Origin: Phoronis australis
Taxonomy: Eukaryota > Phoronida > Phoronidae
Assembly (NCBI GenBank): GCA_002633005.1
Contig: NMRA01000220.1
Span: 575,337 to 639,336 of the forward strand
Length of the DNA stretch: 64,000 nt
Direction of reading: 5' to 3'
The position numbers and the translations under genes were made by a program. Positions 46,789 through 58,650 of the stretch are shown here, piece by piece (within the stretch, counting starts at the first letter, position 1; each line of letters begins with the position of its first letter). The notes beneath the pieces were generated by a model, which made no database searches, was not told where the DNA came from, and saw only the letters and a program-made list of their open reading frames with translations.

Positions 46789-48525
46789 AGGGTTTGACAT
46801 TCTGACTCAGTGAGAAGGCTCCTAGTTTATAATGTGCAGTTTCACCCATAAACAATAGCGGAGTTGCAACTGAATCGATTTAACGATTGCGCATGTCCGG
46901 AAATTAGGGTGCGCAAAGGCTACTGGGATTGTTGATGGTAAACGGGATGGCCGACTGGTTTGCACGACGTGTAATTTGTGTGCATTAAACTACGCTGCTG
47001 TATGTAATTCTGCCGCTATTCGCCCTAATTAGCGCCCATGGCTCAACAAGTGCCCCAACGCGTTTTCAGACTTTGCTAAAGTAAGCGCCCAGCCCATGAA
47101 CTACATGCGAAAAATGCCCTTACCTACAGTTCTAACGTCTCCAATTTATCAATTGAAAGATCCGACAGCCTGAATTTGTAACGGACCACGAGCCTCACCG
47201 TTATGTCCGTATACACTTCAAACTTACGCCGCGATTCAAAAAGAACGCAGAAGTTTTGCTGCTCTTGCGAGGGATGTGCCCCACTACGCGGGTCTGGACT
47301 TTGAAAACAGACACAGCGTACTTGTCAAAGAGCGGGATTGCATTGTTTCTTTCCAGTACAGATCTTCTCCGGCCTCAAACTTCTTTGTGCATGTGAAAAC
47401 CGTGAATCGAAGACTAATAAAAAAAACTCGACCAGTGTTAGCACGCGACCAAGAAGCGCGCGCTGCATAATGTACCGACTGTCATCGAAGATTAATCGGG
47501 TAACATAGCATCGGCAAATAAATATTGGCACTAATTTCCGAAAGTTTCCAATACCGTAAAAAGCTTCTGCATTATTTTTAAGAGAAATTATTTAACTAAT
47601 CATAATTGGTGTTTTTAAGGTCAAAATGACCCACTTCGCACCCTTACACCCCAAATCTTCCGGGAAATAGCTGTTACACTACGGTCACGCATCCACTCAC
47701 CCGGCGACTCAATGAGTGACATGTCGGTCTTACCGAAAAAATTCTCGAACGTTTTTAGCAGATGAGGCCAGCAAGTGCTAAGCCGTAAATATTAAAACAC
47801 GCTCTGCTTGACTGCTTGACTTATTTTTTTTTTGGATACAATGCACACCTAGATCATTACATTACTCTGGCAAATGAACTCTGACAAGCACACGCACGCT
47901 TACTCTCACACACACGCATACAAACTTCAAAACAAACGTCACGTGACAACAACATGTGTTCCCACAGAGATTTTTCTCGGGTTGCGTGCTACAATCTAGC
48001 GTAGATTTGGACTTAATCTGCAGTTAATCCAGACTTCACAAGAACTTAAAAATCTTAGAGACGCTATTTGGAAAACTTGAGGAGGATTTCAGGTAATTTG
48101 TTGAGTCAAAGCTGTATTCTTATTTAAGAATTCAAGCCCTATCGACGATTGCGAGACCAGCAGCTACGCATTTGTCGGCAAGATTTCGCCCTGGAACTTC
48201 AACAAAATTTTATGAAAAATGATCGTAATTTAACAACGAATTTTGATAGCAATGTACCACAATTTTGTAGAAAGTAAATAATAATAATCTGCACGCTTTA
48301 TCTTAGCGCGTAATGCATATAGTGTGCATACGTTAAGTGAGTCGACCCAGAACAGGTGATTGTGCAGAGGCATTATCCTCAAAATTGCTCATGTTGGCTT
48401 GGTTCTGGTCAAGCGAAAACAAGTTTTTTTTTTACTACCAACCGCCGTGGAGTATTTGTTACTGTTTCTTTGAAGGGAGATATTGTTGGGCAGTTTCTAA
48501 GATACGTTTTCTTGCCGCCCTCAAA
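46789..48525. other. Intergenic or upstream region, no gene assigned
   Basis: The missing 5' exon and promoter of the lectin gene could lie here or further right, but I could not identify a signal-peptide exon. No repeat is recognised. Confidence 0.3.
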
Positions 48526-48645
48526 ATGAGCGCTGCACACTTTATGCTACGAAGTCGGAAAGAATTCACGAAGTCGGCCTTTGCTACCAGCTCTACCGAT
48601 GTCTCTGACCCATGTTTAACGCAGTTCTTGATCCTTGGGAAACAG
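48526..48645 (+). CDS. Possible first exon of a chromodomain gene
   Basis: ATG at 48526 opens MSAAHFMLRSRKEFTKSAFA, then TSSTDVSDPCLTQF and LILGKQ, ending at AACAG|GTAGTA in phase 0. It is linked to the downstream chromodomain exons only by strand and phase agreement. The basic LRSRK start and the donor make it plausible, but no domain is present. Confidence 0.3.
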
Positions 48646-50025
48646 GTAGTAACTAATTTTTTTATTTCGCTAACTGGTATTATAGCATGCCAGGCACACA
48701 ACACTTATAACCTCCCCGTAGCCCGTTCGCCCGCACGGTTGCCAACATACTTGTTTACTGAAGTTTACCATTGTAACCACAATGCAACATTCTGACCCAT
48801 TTCCAATATGGCGGCGTTGCAACTCCGCTATTCACTTTGAGCTTGAGGGTAAATTCTTCCCAACTGACGTGACGACTCTGAGGATTATGTGTGAATATAT
48901 GTAGCTTCGCGACAAGGTCGTAGTAATCCAGTCTTCTTGGATACTGTGTGCTTCTCTGGTTAAGCTCATGTCTTATTGTTTGGGCATGTTAACCCATGAA
49001 ATAACATCTGGGACAGTAGTCTTCCTCACACTGTTTTCGAACGTCACTTCCATAGACATAGCAATTACATCGTTTTTAAGTATCAATCCACTGATCCACC
49101 GACCACTGTACAGCCAACACGTGCCAAGGTGGAGAAACAGCCATTCATCACTATATTTAGTCTAATAAATCACATTAGGGTTGAGAGAAATTGGGTGAAG
49201 TATGACACCACAAAGTTTGGTGGTTTAGGAGATACAAGGGAAGTCATCTGGGGGGGCAAAATGAGGCAATTTCTTTGTGTGGAATGAGTCATTTTTGACC
49301 AAATTTTCTACTCCAGTTTCTGCTTCAAACAGAATATTTCCTGAATAATTTTGATATCACATGATATGTTCATGACCAATGTAAGTAAAAACGGCATGCA
49401 CCGACAATGAAATATCGGTTACACTGGAACACTTCATGCTTGTGAAAAACCAACAGTAAGTTGTACCCTTATAGCGATGGAAGTTGCCCCCACGAGAAAA
49501 CTCAAAATAATAACATGGACATATAGAAGACTCCATGCCCTTGAAATTAATACAATAAACTTTGTCGGCTTGATAATAGGGGTCTGAATTTCACTAATTT
49601 CAGACCGCGTATGTGTATTTGTCTTGTTAAACCAGTCACTAGAGACTAGGGGGTACGTTATGTCTGCCAATGAATTTCTGCGATTGAATATGAAGTTAAT
49701 TAAACATGCTAAAGCCTTCAAAAATGTTGTGTATTTCGCAAAAAAATTCATTGGTCAATTGAGAAATATAATGCACAACTCATTTATTTCACAATGAACG
49801 CTGAGGCATAGGTAGTGTGGATAATTTAAATCGTTCTCAATATTTTCTACATGTAATGTACCATACTTCTATTACATGTATATACCTTTGTCCTACTGTC
49901 ACGTACATAGAATGAAATTTATTTGTGAAACCTTCACTTTAGCTTGGTATTCATATTTTCTGAACCGAAATGGTCACATTAAATTTAACATGTTTTAATA
50001 ATTTTTTTCATTAGTACAATTTTAG

Positions 50026-50100
50026 GAATCAGGAAAGGCTTATGCTGAAGAAGTGGTTTCTGCTGAACTTGGAGACCTGCCGATTATTAGTAAAGGTTGG
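50026..50100 (+). CDS. Possible second exon of the chromodomain gene
   Basis: After ACAATTTTAG the frame reads ESGKAYAEEVVSAELGDLPI, then ISKGW, 25 codons, phase 0 on both sides, with a weak GTATGG donor. The acidic composition suits the region before a chromodomain. A stop follows two codons into the putative intron. Confidence 0.25.
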
Positions 50101-50848
50101 GTATGGTAAAAGTTCAAAACCAGCATGAAGGTACCCTTCAAGGTACCTTGTCAAGGATGTAGCATTGTAAAAATTCAAAGTTAGGAAACAGTACAGTGGC
50201 TGGACCTGTAACCACACTGGCTGATATGCTAAATTCAGTGGTGGCATTATTGTGTCAGCACAGCTGTGTAGGGAAGTAGGCTTGTGTGTTGTTGCAAGCT
50301 TTGTTTTTACCAGAACTGCTGTGTAATCAGCACAAATCTAAAATTACCTGGATTGAATTTTTTCCAGGCACCGATCATGATCCTGGGCCAGTGGATTAAG
50401 TGGTACAGCCACATGGTAATGGTACATTGCTCTTTTTGTTTAGCCACTGGACTTTTTGGTCTGACAGGATTTCTCAGTGTGGCCATCACATTTAGATGAT
50501 TACTGACAACTGTACTGTTTCTTTTCCTTGAAGTCGCATAATTGATCTGAAATTATGTTTCCGCACTTTATTTAACTTTATAGATTTTTGTTTGTAAATG
50601 GGCATTTATTACAGAAATTTGAGCCCCTGTTGCAGTTAGGCTAGTTTTATTCACTTATCTTTCTGCCTGGGTTGCAATCCCTCATTCTGTCCAGGAGGCA
50701 AAATTTTGAGTTAGACCATTTACCTCTATAAACATTGCTCAGTTTGTTCCTTATCCAGATGGGAAGTGATTTTTGGAATTGCAGCGAATTGACAGTTTGC
50801 TATTCCTCGAAACCATGCTGTGTGTATAAAATCACACACTATTATACT

Positions 50849-51098
50849 GGAGCCCGTTCCAAGAAACTGACTTAAGTTCATTTTTGACTTAAGTCTAAGA
50901 TTTGTCTTAACTTCCATGCTTTGAAACTTCCACATACGGCAAGATAGTTAAAATTAAAAGAAAACTTTTATCAAAAACTTAATTCAAACTTAAGATCTCT
51001 TTCTTGAAACGGTCTCGAGAAAAATTGAAGTTTTATCTTAAAATTTTCTAAAATTTAAGATTTGTCTTAGCTAAGTCAGTTTTGTTGGAACGGGCCCC
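50849..51098. mobile_element. MITE with about 27-bp terminal inverted repeats
   Basis: The left end GGAGCCCGTTCCAAGAAACT, GACTTA is the imperfect reverse complement of the right end TAAGTCAGTTTTGTTGGAAC, GGGCCCC. The internal 200 bp is AT-rich with further sub-repeats of GACTTAAG / AAGATTTGTCTTA and no ORF. The flanking CTGG/CCTGG may be the target-site duplication. Confidence 0.7.
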
Positions 51099-53424
51099 TG
51101 GTCTCTAGCAATTGCGTATTGCCAGATCTTTCGAAATTCTGAAATTGCTCAAAAGTGACCTGGAAATAATACCTATTTCATGATGGTAAAATGTCTAAAT
51201 CAAAAGTTGGTTTATGTGATTTTAGACGAGTTTATGCCCACTTCAAATGATTTTTGTTGCAGTTCTGAAAAGTATTGGCACATTAGCTCTGGTGGGTCCT
51301 TGGTTTTTGACGAATTGACCATTTTATGGTTCCCATGGATAATTTTGTTACTGCTCTAGTATGTATGTAAAACTGTAATCGTAGGCAATTATGCAAACCA
51401 TGTTGCAAAAGTATATTTCCATGACCATTTCATTGTAAAAGTGCTGTCCAATTTGCACCGACAAGCCAATTTTTCATTATGTGGTGGTTATTTTTGATAT
51501 TGATGTGGTAAATACAGCTACCTCAAGTTGTGAAGAAGAAATTTCCAATGCTGTCAACGACATTTCGAAATAACTTTTTCGTAGTGAGACTACATCACCT
51601 TAAATTTAGTTTCCTGACTTTATGGGTTTTGTGTGGTTGACTCTGTCTTGTAGCAATTGGAGTGTTGAAAAGATCTAGCAGGCAATTTTTTATTAGAGTC
51701 ATAACATTTGCACTTTTGACTACAGTTATCTTTGTATTGCATTATGAAAACATATTTTGTAGTACACAAGTCTCTGGTTGGTGTTTTGCATTTTTTCACA
51801 AGGAAAATTTTCAACTTAAATGAGTTGTCGGTGAGGTAGGCAACTTTCAAATAAGATAAGGAATAAAATTGTCAAACATTCTTTTACTTTTTAGATGTGT
51901 GATCTTCCAATAAGCGATTACCGTTAAAAACCAGTGCAGAATTTGATTTTACTCTTCAGTTAAAGAAGAATAAATCCATAAACCTGCATTGTCTAGAAAT
52001 TTTACTTAAATTACGTTCAGGGTTGGAGATTGGACCCGTATCATGAGCAATGTAACACAATACATGGATATAAAAATTTTGAGAAATATCCATGAGGAAA
52101 TTGCAAGGCATTACAACTGTAAATCAAAATAACCTACATTTGTCGAGTTCATGTCCTAACCCTCTTCACTGTGGAGGACATAATCGACTTTTACAAAATG
52201 GAGCCATGTATGCTATCTAGAAGTACTATAGCCCTAGGTGGTAAGTAGGAAAACATTCAAAACATCCAGGAGGAACAAACTCGTTGCGAAATATCAAAAA
52301 AACATGAATGACAATCTGATTTTACGTGCTCACGCATGGATCTCATTTTAGTACATTTTAGGTGCCAAAATGTGTAACTAATAAAATGGCTGACAAAGTT
52401 TTTATTTTATGCAATGAAAGTAACCTGTTTTGTCAATGTTTTGGCTAAGTTTCATTCTCATAGCAGTGGAGGCAGACTTGGTACAGCAGGATACTGAACA
52501 TAACCTCAAAATGGCATAACGGGGGGGTAGTGTAGCAAGACTACAAAATGAGAGTGGTAAATCAGAATCTTTTTTCAAGACCTCTGTGTAACGATCTATA
52601 GGCACCACTAAACAATACCAAGTGAATAACAGTTCAATAGCTTTCATTCAAGGAAAAATATAATCAGTTAAAACTGGACAGTTTTCATACAGTGAAAACA
52701 TGGCTGCGAAGCCGTAAAAGGTGTTTGAGCCTATAACTTTAGTAAAACGTAATATTTTGAGGAAATATTTTACCACTGTTTATAGATCCCATAGGACTAC
52801 GTATTTTCCAAATTTGGTGAAAATCGGTTGATCCCCACCTTGCCGATGGATGTCTGGTGCTCTCGTGGACTAGTACTTAAGAGTCAATCAGTCGGTAGGG
52901 ACAATATCTAACCAATAGAAGATCGGAACCGGTGGCAGACCCTGGAGTGGCTTGAGCAGTTGCACGCTTGTCAATCCAGTGCGAGAGTTTTATTTTTTCG
53001 TTTTTTCAAGACAAACCAGTAAGATCGCGCAAAATTTTCAGTTAATCCATGCCACTTGACGCAAATACAATATATTCAGGAGACGTGCCGCTCACTCGGG
53101 ACGTACTTTCGTGGTGCTCCAGTAAGCCTTTTCAGTATTAAAAATGACCGCGGGTAACTTTGTAACATTGAAATATGGCTCGGGACACTTTTAAAGGGGA
53201 CCGGAAATTTGTGAACTAGGTCATCCGCCAGATGGCGATCGTCGTATGTGTATTTGCCAATCACAGTCTACGTGTAGGTCAGAGGTCAGTTCCCTTGGCG
53301 TGTTACACAAATAAATGGACGAAGGAGGTACATGTAGATCGATAAGAGGAATCAAAATTAACTTTAAAAGTTTTGCGGAACCTAAAATCAAAATAACCCT
53401 GTCGAATCTACCAAAGCCTGTTAG
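51099..53424. other. Intergenic or intronic, little seen
   Basis: 52690-52830 contains TTTGGTGAAAATCGGTTGA, like the linkers of the CTCF-motif repeat, and may be a remote relative. At 53228-53237 CCAGATGGCG is an isolated CTCF-like core. No gene is assigned. Confidence 0.3.
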
Positions 53425-53484
53425 ACACTTGGAGAGGATTTTTGGCAAGTTGACCGTGTTATAGCTCGACGAAAATCAAAAACA
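53425..53484 (+). CDS. Chromodomain, first strand (exon)
   Basis: TLGEDFWQVDRVIARRKSKT, exactly 20 codons, ends at a strong donor (ACA|GTGAGT). FWQVDRVIARR corresponds to the canonical chromodomain start (Y-E-V-E-K-I-L-x-R-R), with the aromatic/acidic positions that form the methyl-lysine cage region. The acceptor CCTGTTAG is poor in pyrimidines, so the 5' edge is uncertain. It joins the next exon in phase 0. Confidence 0.5.
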
Positions 53485-53953
53485 GTGAGTATGTAAACAT
53501 GCCCTAGACCGGCAGTTTCTTGTTATAACCACAGCCCAGCTGACTGGACGTACAATATTTAACGATTTTTCTGTCGATTAATTATTAACTCTTTCACACT
53601 CGGAATGATGTTTGGATTATGATATGATTGACATAGTCCATTACGCCAGTTCTATTTTCCTGGTTCAATTTGACGAGTCTATGTCTGCACGTACAGTATG
53701 CCACACTTGATGCGGCACATGCGTCTGAACGCAGGCCTAGAGTAAAAGTTGAGCGTCATTGAGGCAAAGATACTATGGGTAACTATAAAATCTTTGATTA
53801 AGGTCAACATTGTGCTACAAAAGTTGGAAACCGTACATACGGGTAACTTCAAATCAGAGTTGCAAAATTCTGAGGTAGTCTGTTTAGTCTGTAAATTTAC
53901 AGTTTGTTACGCTATTGCTGATACCTGATAGTTATATAATTCCATTTTCTTAG

Positions 53954-54241
53954 GTTGGCTGCACTTACCTAATTCAGTGGAAAAACTACCCCTACCAGGC
54001 ATCCACTTGGGAACCTGAGTGCCTTTTAACAGCGGATCTCAACACCATATTTACCAGGCCTGAAGTCTCTACTGAAAGCCAAGTGTCTGCCAAACGGGCA
54101 CTTTTTGCAGTTTTGCAAAACTGCTTACTGCATAAGGGTGTTAATGTTCACCCCCTCCCAGTTTCAATTTCGCTTGACACATTTAGGTGTATTACTGCGG
54201 ATTGTAGACCAAGGCATTCTGCAATAAAAGGTTATTTATAA
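53954..54241 (+). CDS. Chromodomain, main part (exon)
   Basis: After TTTTCTTAG the frame reads VGCTYLIQWKNYPYQASTWE, then PECLLTADLN. The core YL(V/I)xWKxYPxxxxTWEPxxxL is diagnostic of a chromodomain, including the aromatic-cage Trp residues. The frame continues through RALFAVLQNCLLHKGV to TAA at 54239. Beyond the stop the same frame stays sensible (YSKQDLDLVEFSEGWEYLV) up to a perfect GTAAGA donor at 54296, so TAA may be a mutation and the gene a pseudogene. Chromodomains bind methylated histone tails and also occur in retroelement integrases. No integrase is seen nearby. Confidence 0.6.
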   Translation, partial: VGCTYLIQWKNYPYQASTWEPECLLTADLNTIFTRPEVSTESQVSAKRALFAVLQNCLLHKGVNVHPLPVSISLDTFRCITADCRPRHSAIKGYL

Positions 54242-55049
54242 TACTCTAAACAAGACTTAGATTTAGTAGAGTTTTCAGAAGGGTGGGAATATTTGGTAAG
54301 AAACATGGGGTGGGTCATAAAATAGTTTTCCCGGTCTCAATTAAGCAGGATGTAATTTTCCCCTGAAAATTATAAAAGAACATCTGATGGGGAACTGACA
54401 GAGCTTCCAAGAACACCGTGTGAAAAGCTGTAATTCGATGTGAAACACCAGCTTGTGCGATATGGAACATACATGTATCTACAGTAATTGTAATCTCATC
54501 TCTGTCTTAAATAGCTAATACTACATGCCTTAGCTCTTTTTTTCAGATGTATTCTTAAATCACTCGAGTCCGTCCGTCCGGTGTTTGTCTGTGCCAACTT
54601 GTAATATTACACCATTTACCTGTTGTTTATGATGACTAAAAGTATAACTGAGTCACATACGTACATGTATTTAGTCGCTCCACTCATACCATGTACTAGA
54701 TATAGTATAAGTTTATTCAGTAAAAATTACTACGATATCAAAACCTCTTTTGTGATTAAGGGCTAGTCCAAATTTACAAAATGATGTAAGTGTTGTGTAC
54801 AGGATTAAAATACCCTTTGCTTCTCGTAAGGTGGGGCAGGCTGAGGCTGGGGCATCTTGTAAAACATATACATGTAAAATGCTACTCGCTGAGTTTCTTG
54901 CAGAAAACCACTTCTTAAGTTTAAAGCCTGAGTGCGTGCGACTTGGGGAACGACTGCGCAGAGAATGCCCTAAAATTTCAAAAAAAAAAATTATCTGGTT
55001 TCAAAGGCAACCACCGCAATAGTTTGCTCAAAAGATTTTAACTTTAAAT

Positions 55050-55800
55050 ATGAAAGAAGAAGATTCTTTGGCAGAAAGTAAAACAAACTGAGTTCATTGC
55101 AAGGTACTCTCAATGACGCTGTGACTAAATTAAAGTAGTTGGAAAGCAACAGCGAGAGTTTTACATAGTGAGTTAAAAGAGTTTATAAGAAAATCAAGTC
55201 ATCAAATAGTACAAATTGAATGTGAAACACGAAGATCAGAAGGTCTTTTGGAAACAAATATTTCTTTGCAGAAGTATGTTGAAAACTTATGTGATTTATG
55301 TGTTGGAGTTTCCGATCAAGAAAATTCAAACTTCGGAGCATAATCTCGTTCGTTTCAAAATAGGAAACTCAAAGAGATATTAAAATCCAGGTCGGAATGT
55401 GCTCTGTGGTTTAGGCAGAAGTATAATCTGAAATTGGAAAGTCTCGCACTTAAAGACTATGGAGGACAAAGGCATGATATTCAATAGTCTAAAATCAGAT
55501 ACTTAGACAAAAACAATTTAGAAAAATACTATACCTTCTGGATCGAATCTATGTCAGCGACGCCTCTTATCACGAACTTCTCATGGTTTGTGATGGTATT
55601 CCAAAATCGCACATTTTAAAGTAACTACGCTCAAATTTAAATGCTATTTGCCATGTCCAATTCAATACAAATCGTCACTTGGCTGCTCGCCTTGCGTCAT
55701 GCAATGATCTGTATTCCCAGTCATACCATGGTACCGGCAAGAACATATTCCCCAGCCAACTTTTTGGGGTTTTGCTTCCCTAGCTCCAGACTTTTATTAA
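55050..55800 (+). pseudogene. Broken copy of an unrecognised protein family
   Basis: Several frames read like protein with interruptions. These are LLETNISLQKYVENLCDLC, LKSRSECALWFRQKYNLKLE, SLALKDYGGQRHDIQ, then KILYLLDRIYVSDASYHELL, MVCDGIPKSHILK and LRSNLNAICHVQFNTNRHL (55525-55700). The 'LYLLD...VSD.(F/S)YHEL' and 'ALWF...L.L.SL.L.D..G..H' motifs recur, from memory, in uncharacterised proteins of aquatic animals. At least four stops and frameshifts make it non-functional. Confidence 0.45.
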
Positions 55801-56390
55801 ATGTTATCGCAATAATTCGTTAGGCCACAGAGCCGTATAATGGCCCCTCAGTGGTTTTCACAAGCCCGAGCGCAGATATCCGAAGACGTTTCTAGAAGTC
55901 AATGGGACTAGTGTAATTTGATTCAGTGTACTGCTGGGATATATGAAGCGCATGATAACGGATTTTTTATTAATGATCTATGTTTTCTTCCCCTGAGGAC
56001 TGACTTCAGGTGGTGGTGTAAGTAGGCTTTCACTTCAGTGTGGACAAAGCAACATCTCGTTTTACATGTGTCAACTCGTAGGCCGCTGAATTAATCATGA
56101 AAGGAATGTTCAACAAGAATGTTAAGATTTACAAAAATTCCTACCATGAACAAAAGGATGATAAATCAGTGTAGGGCCTAACGAAAAGGAGTCATCTCGA
56201 TACGCAGCTGGATAGAAAAAGAATCAACAATTCTGATCAGGTATTCTCTGATGGAAAATCATTCAACTGAAACATGATAATCACAAAATGAAGCCAAGCA
56301 CATCCTGATAAGCAATATTTGAGAGATGACATGCTGCGTAATGTGCGGGCTGGCATGGAATAGCATAGATAATAATAGAATACAACACAG

Positions 56391-56495
56391 AATAGAATAG
56401 AATAGAATAGAATAGAATAGAATAGAATAGAATAGAATATAATAGAATAGAATAGAATAGAATAGAACAGAACAGAATAGAATAGAATAGAATAG
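56391..56495. repeat. (AATAG)n pentanucleotide microsatellite
   Basis: About 21 units of AATAG, with a few AACAG and AATAT variants. The Tyr-Ser-Ile-Leu-Phe frames on the minus strand are repeat artefacts. Confidence 0.95.
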
Positions 56496-57179
56496 ACTAC
56501 TACATGTACATAAACAATACGCATTAGCATATTCGCTTTTTTCGATAAAATAACAGGAATTTGTACATCGACGGTGAGAAGATATCAGTACAAATGGCAT
56601 AAAAGAAAAACGTAAACTGATAAGGACTTACACAGACACTGAGATTTATGGCACTCTGACATAAATCCTATTATTTGGGCAAATACCATTATAGAGCCCT
56701 TCGTGCTTCATATCCAACTGTTGGTTAGTTCCTACCAAGCCCGATGGTTGCGCTGTTTGTTCTTCCTCTCCAGCTTCCTGTTGGCCCAGCCTCAAGCAAC
56801 AGTACATTCACTCGTAAGTTTTCCTAATTAGACAAGTTTATACCTCTCCCGCCCTCCCTACCCGGGGTACCACAAAATTTCACGTCAACCGTTTTCTACC
56901 TTTACCACGCTCCATCCCTTTTGCCGAACAAAATCTGCTGTTGGTTATTGTTGTTTTTACAGCCACTGCTGGTACCTTCTTCAAGCCCGGAGCGTGTTAC
57001 CGTCAGGCAAGAACCGACGTCATTGGCTAGCGACCAGACCTGTACTTGAGCGTCCATTACTGCAGCTTGCTTCTCTCCACCCCGGTCACAGCTCTCGGCA
57101 CATACTGAGCCACAACACCACGTTTCTTACAATATCTCTTTTTATCACTCCGGCTGGTCTGCTCACTCAGCTTGTCCGG

Positions 57180-57420
57180 AACCTGCTTTGCAGGTTGTTA
57201 TAGCCCAGTTGGCTGTTTGGTGTACCCACTTGGTACTTTATATGATATTTGCCCATTTGGCAGTTTGTACCCACTTGGTACTTGTTATTGAATTTGCCGC
57301 TTTGCTCGACCCAGTTGGTAGGCAATCGGCCAATACCCATTTGGTATTATGTACCCATTTGGTACTATGCTAACCTGTGCCACTTAGTATCCGATACTCA
57401 GTTACACTTTGGGTATCGGA
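57180..57420 (+). repeat. Degenerate array of CCCAYTTGGTA motifs
   Basis: CCCAGTTGG, CCCACTTGGTACTTT, CCCATTTGGCAG, CCCACTTGGTACTTG, CCCAGTTGGTAGG, CCCATTTGGTATTATG and CCCATTTGGTACTATG recur at irregular 20-40 bp spacing. The CCAA/TTGG halves make each unit partly palindromic (CCCANTTGG). No gene is assigned. Confidence 0.6.
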
Positions 57421-58460
57421 AATGTGTGTGTTATCTCTTGTAATTAAGGACCCCATCTGGTTCCTTCTGTGAAATATTTATTTGTAGAGCTGTGACCCTG
57501 AAATTCCCAATACAACTTAAAATATTTATTATTCTTGTTGTTTTATTTGTCCCCAATAATTAAATTTTCTAACAGACAGTACTAAAGCATAACCGTACAC
57601 AAATCCTAATTACAGTGACACAGTCTTCCAACGTGTTTTCACAAGAGTTTCAAATTCTTCAAGACGAGAGGCTGTAGATATATATACTGAGAAAGAGTGC
57701 TCCATACTGTGACCGCTTATTAAGTCATTGTAAGGTTTATATTGTTTTTGAAAAAAATGTACAAGTGATGCTTCATCTTAAAAGTATTCCCCGGGAGACT
57801 TGTGCTAGCAAACTGACAAACATGTATTACGTTGCCTTATTGAGAATTGCGGCGAATAGTGTGTTGTGATTTTACTAAAATAAAAATGAACATAAATTCA
57901 TTGGGTCGTCAAAAACGAAACTCGAGTTCCTTCGCTTGAGATATATGTCGATACATCGCGAAGTAGAGCAAGTGTTTGCTTTTCTCCCAGTCAAACAGGA
58001 CTGCGGAATATAAGCCTATTTCGCACATCGTCTTGCGTAGTTTTGCAAATTCTGACAAATGTGAAAAAAGTAAGTTCAGTGAGTATACTCTCCTCTTACA
58101 AACCCCTTTAATTTCGCTCTAGGTAAGACCATAAACTGACTCAGTGTACGTGAAACGGTCTTTTCTTAATTTTTAGTCTTCAGTCTTAAGCGCGCTTACG
58201 ATTAGCTGAACATCTTGACGCTGACTTCAAAAGGATATTGAAAATAGAAAAGAGAAAAAAGTAAGACGTGAAAACCACCCAAAATCAACCATGGTATCGA
58301 AATATCGAAGCTGTCGAGTGTGATATAATGAAGTAGGAAAATATCACTACAAATATAATCTCAAAACTTCTGAGGAAAATGTGCTCGTAAATTTTACAAA
58401 AAATAAGGGCGTGATAAAGGATCAACTCGGTATTGTTATATTAAAAAGACAGAAATATAT
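57421..58460. other. No feature seen
   Basis: AT-rich DNA without a recognised repeat or gene. Confidence 0.3.
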
Positions 58461-58650
58461 CTACAAAGCTTGCGGCAACGTAATTGCATTACATTGCATG
58501 CTTTTATAGCTAATAACCAGATCACTGAACGTATTACTACAAGAACCAACATACTCTAAATGCATTGCTTTAACTTGGGCCACATTTGCAGTGACACCCG
58601 AAACTGCCTCGTTCCTAACACCCAGTCCAGGCCAGTCACATCTGTAATCC
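58461..58650 (-). CDS. Possible orphan terminal exon
   Basis: After a good minus-strand acceptor (GTGTATTTTAG) the frame reads DYRCDWPGLGVRNEAVSGVT, then ANVAQVKAMHLEYVGSC and FSDLVISYKSMQC to a stop at 58461. It has three cysteines and no recognised domain. It cannot be placed in frame directly before lectin exon 1, because the phases do not match, and no polyadenylation signal is close. Confidence 0.2.

Noticed and set aside
48459-48795. 152-codon plus and 81-codon minus ORFs
   Set aside because: The long plus frame starts in non-coding-looking sequence. Only the part from the ATG at 48526 to a GT donor at 48646 was kept, at low confidence. The minus ORF is its shadow.
56237-56600. Minus-strand ORFs of repeated Tyr-Ser-Ile-Leu-Phe, looking like hydrophobic segments
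   Set aside because: Artefact of the AATAG array.
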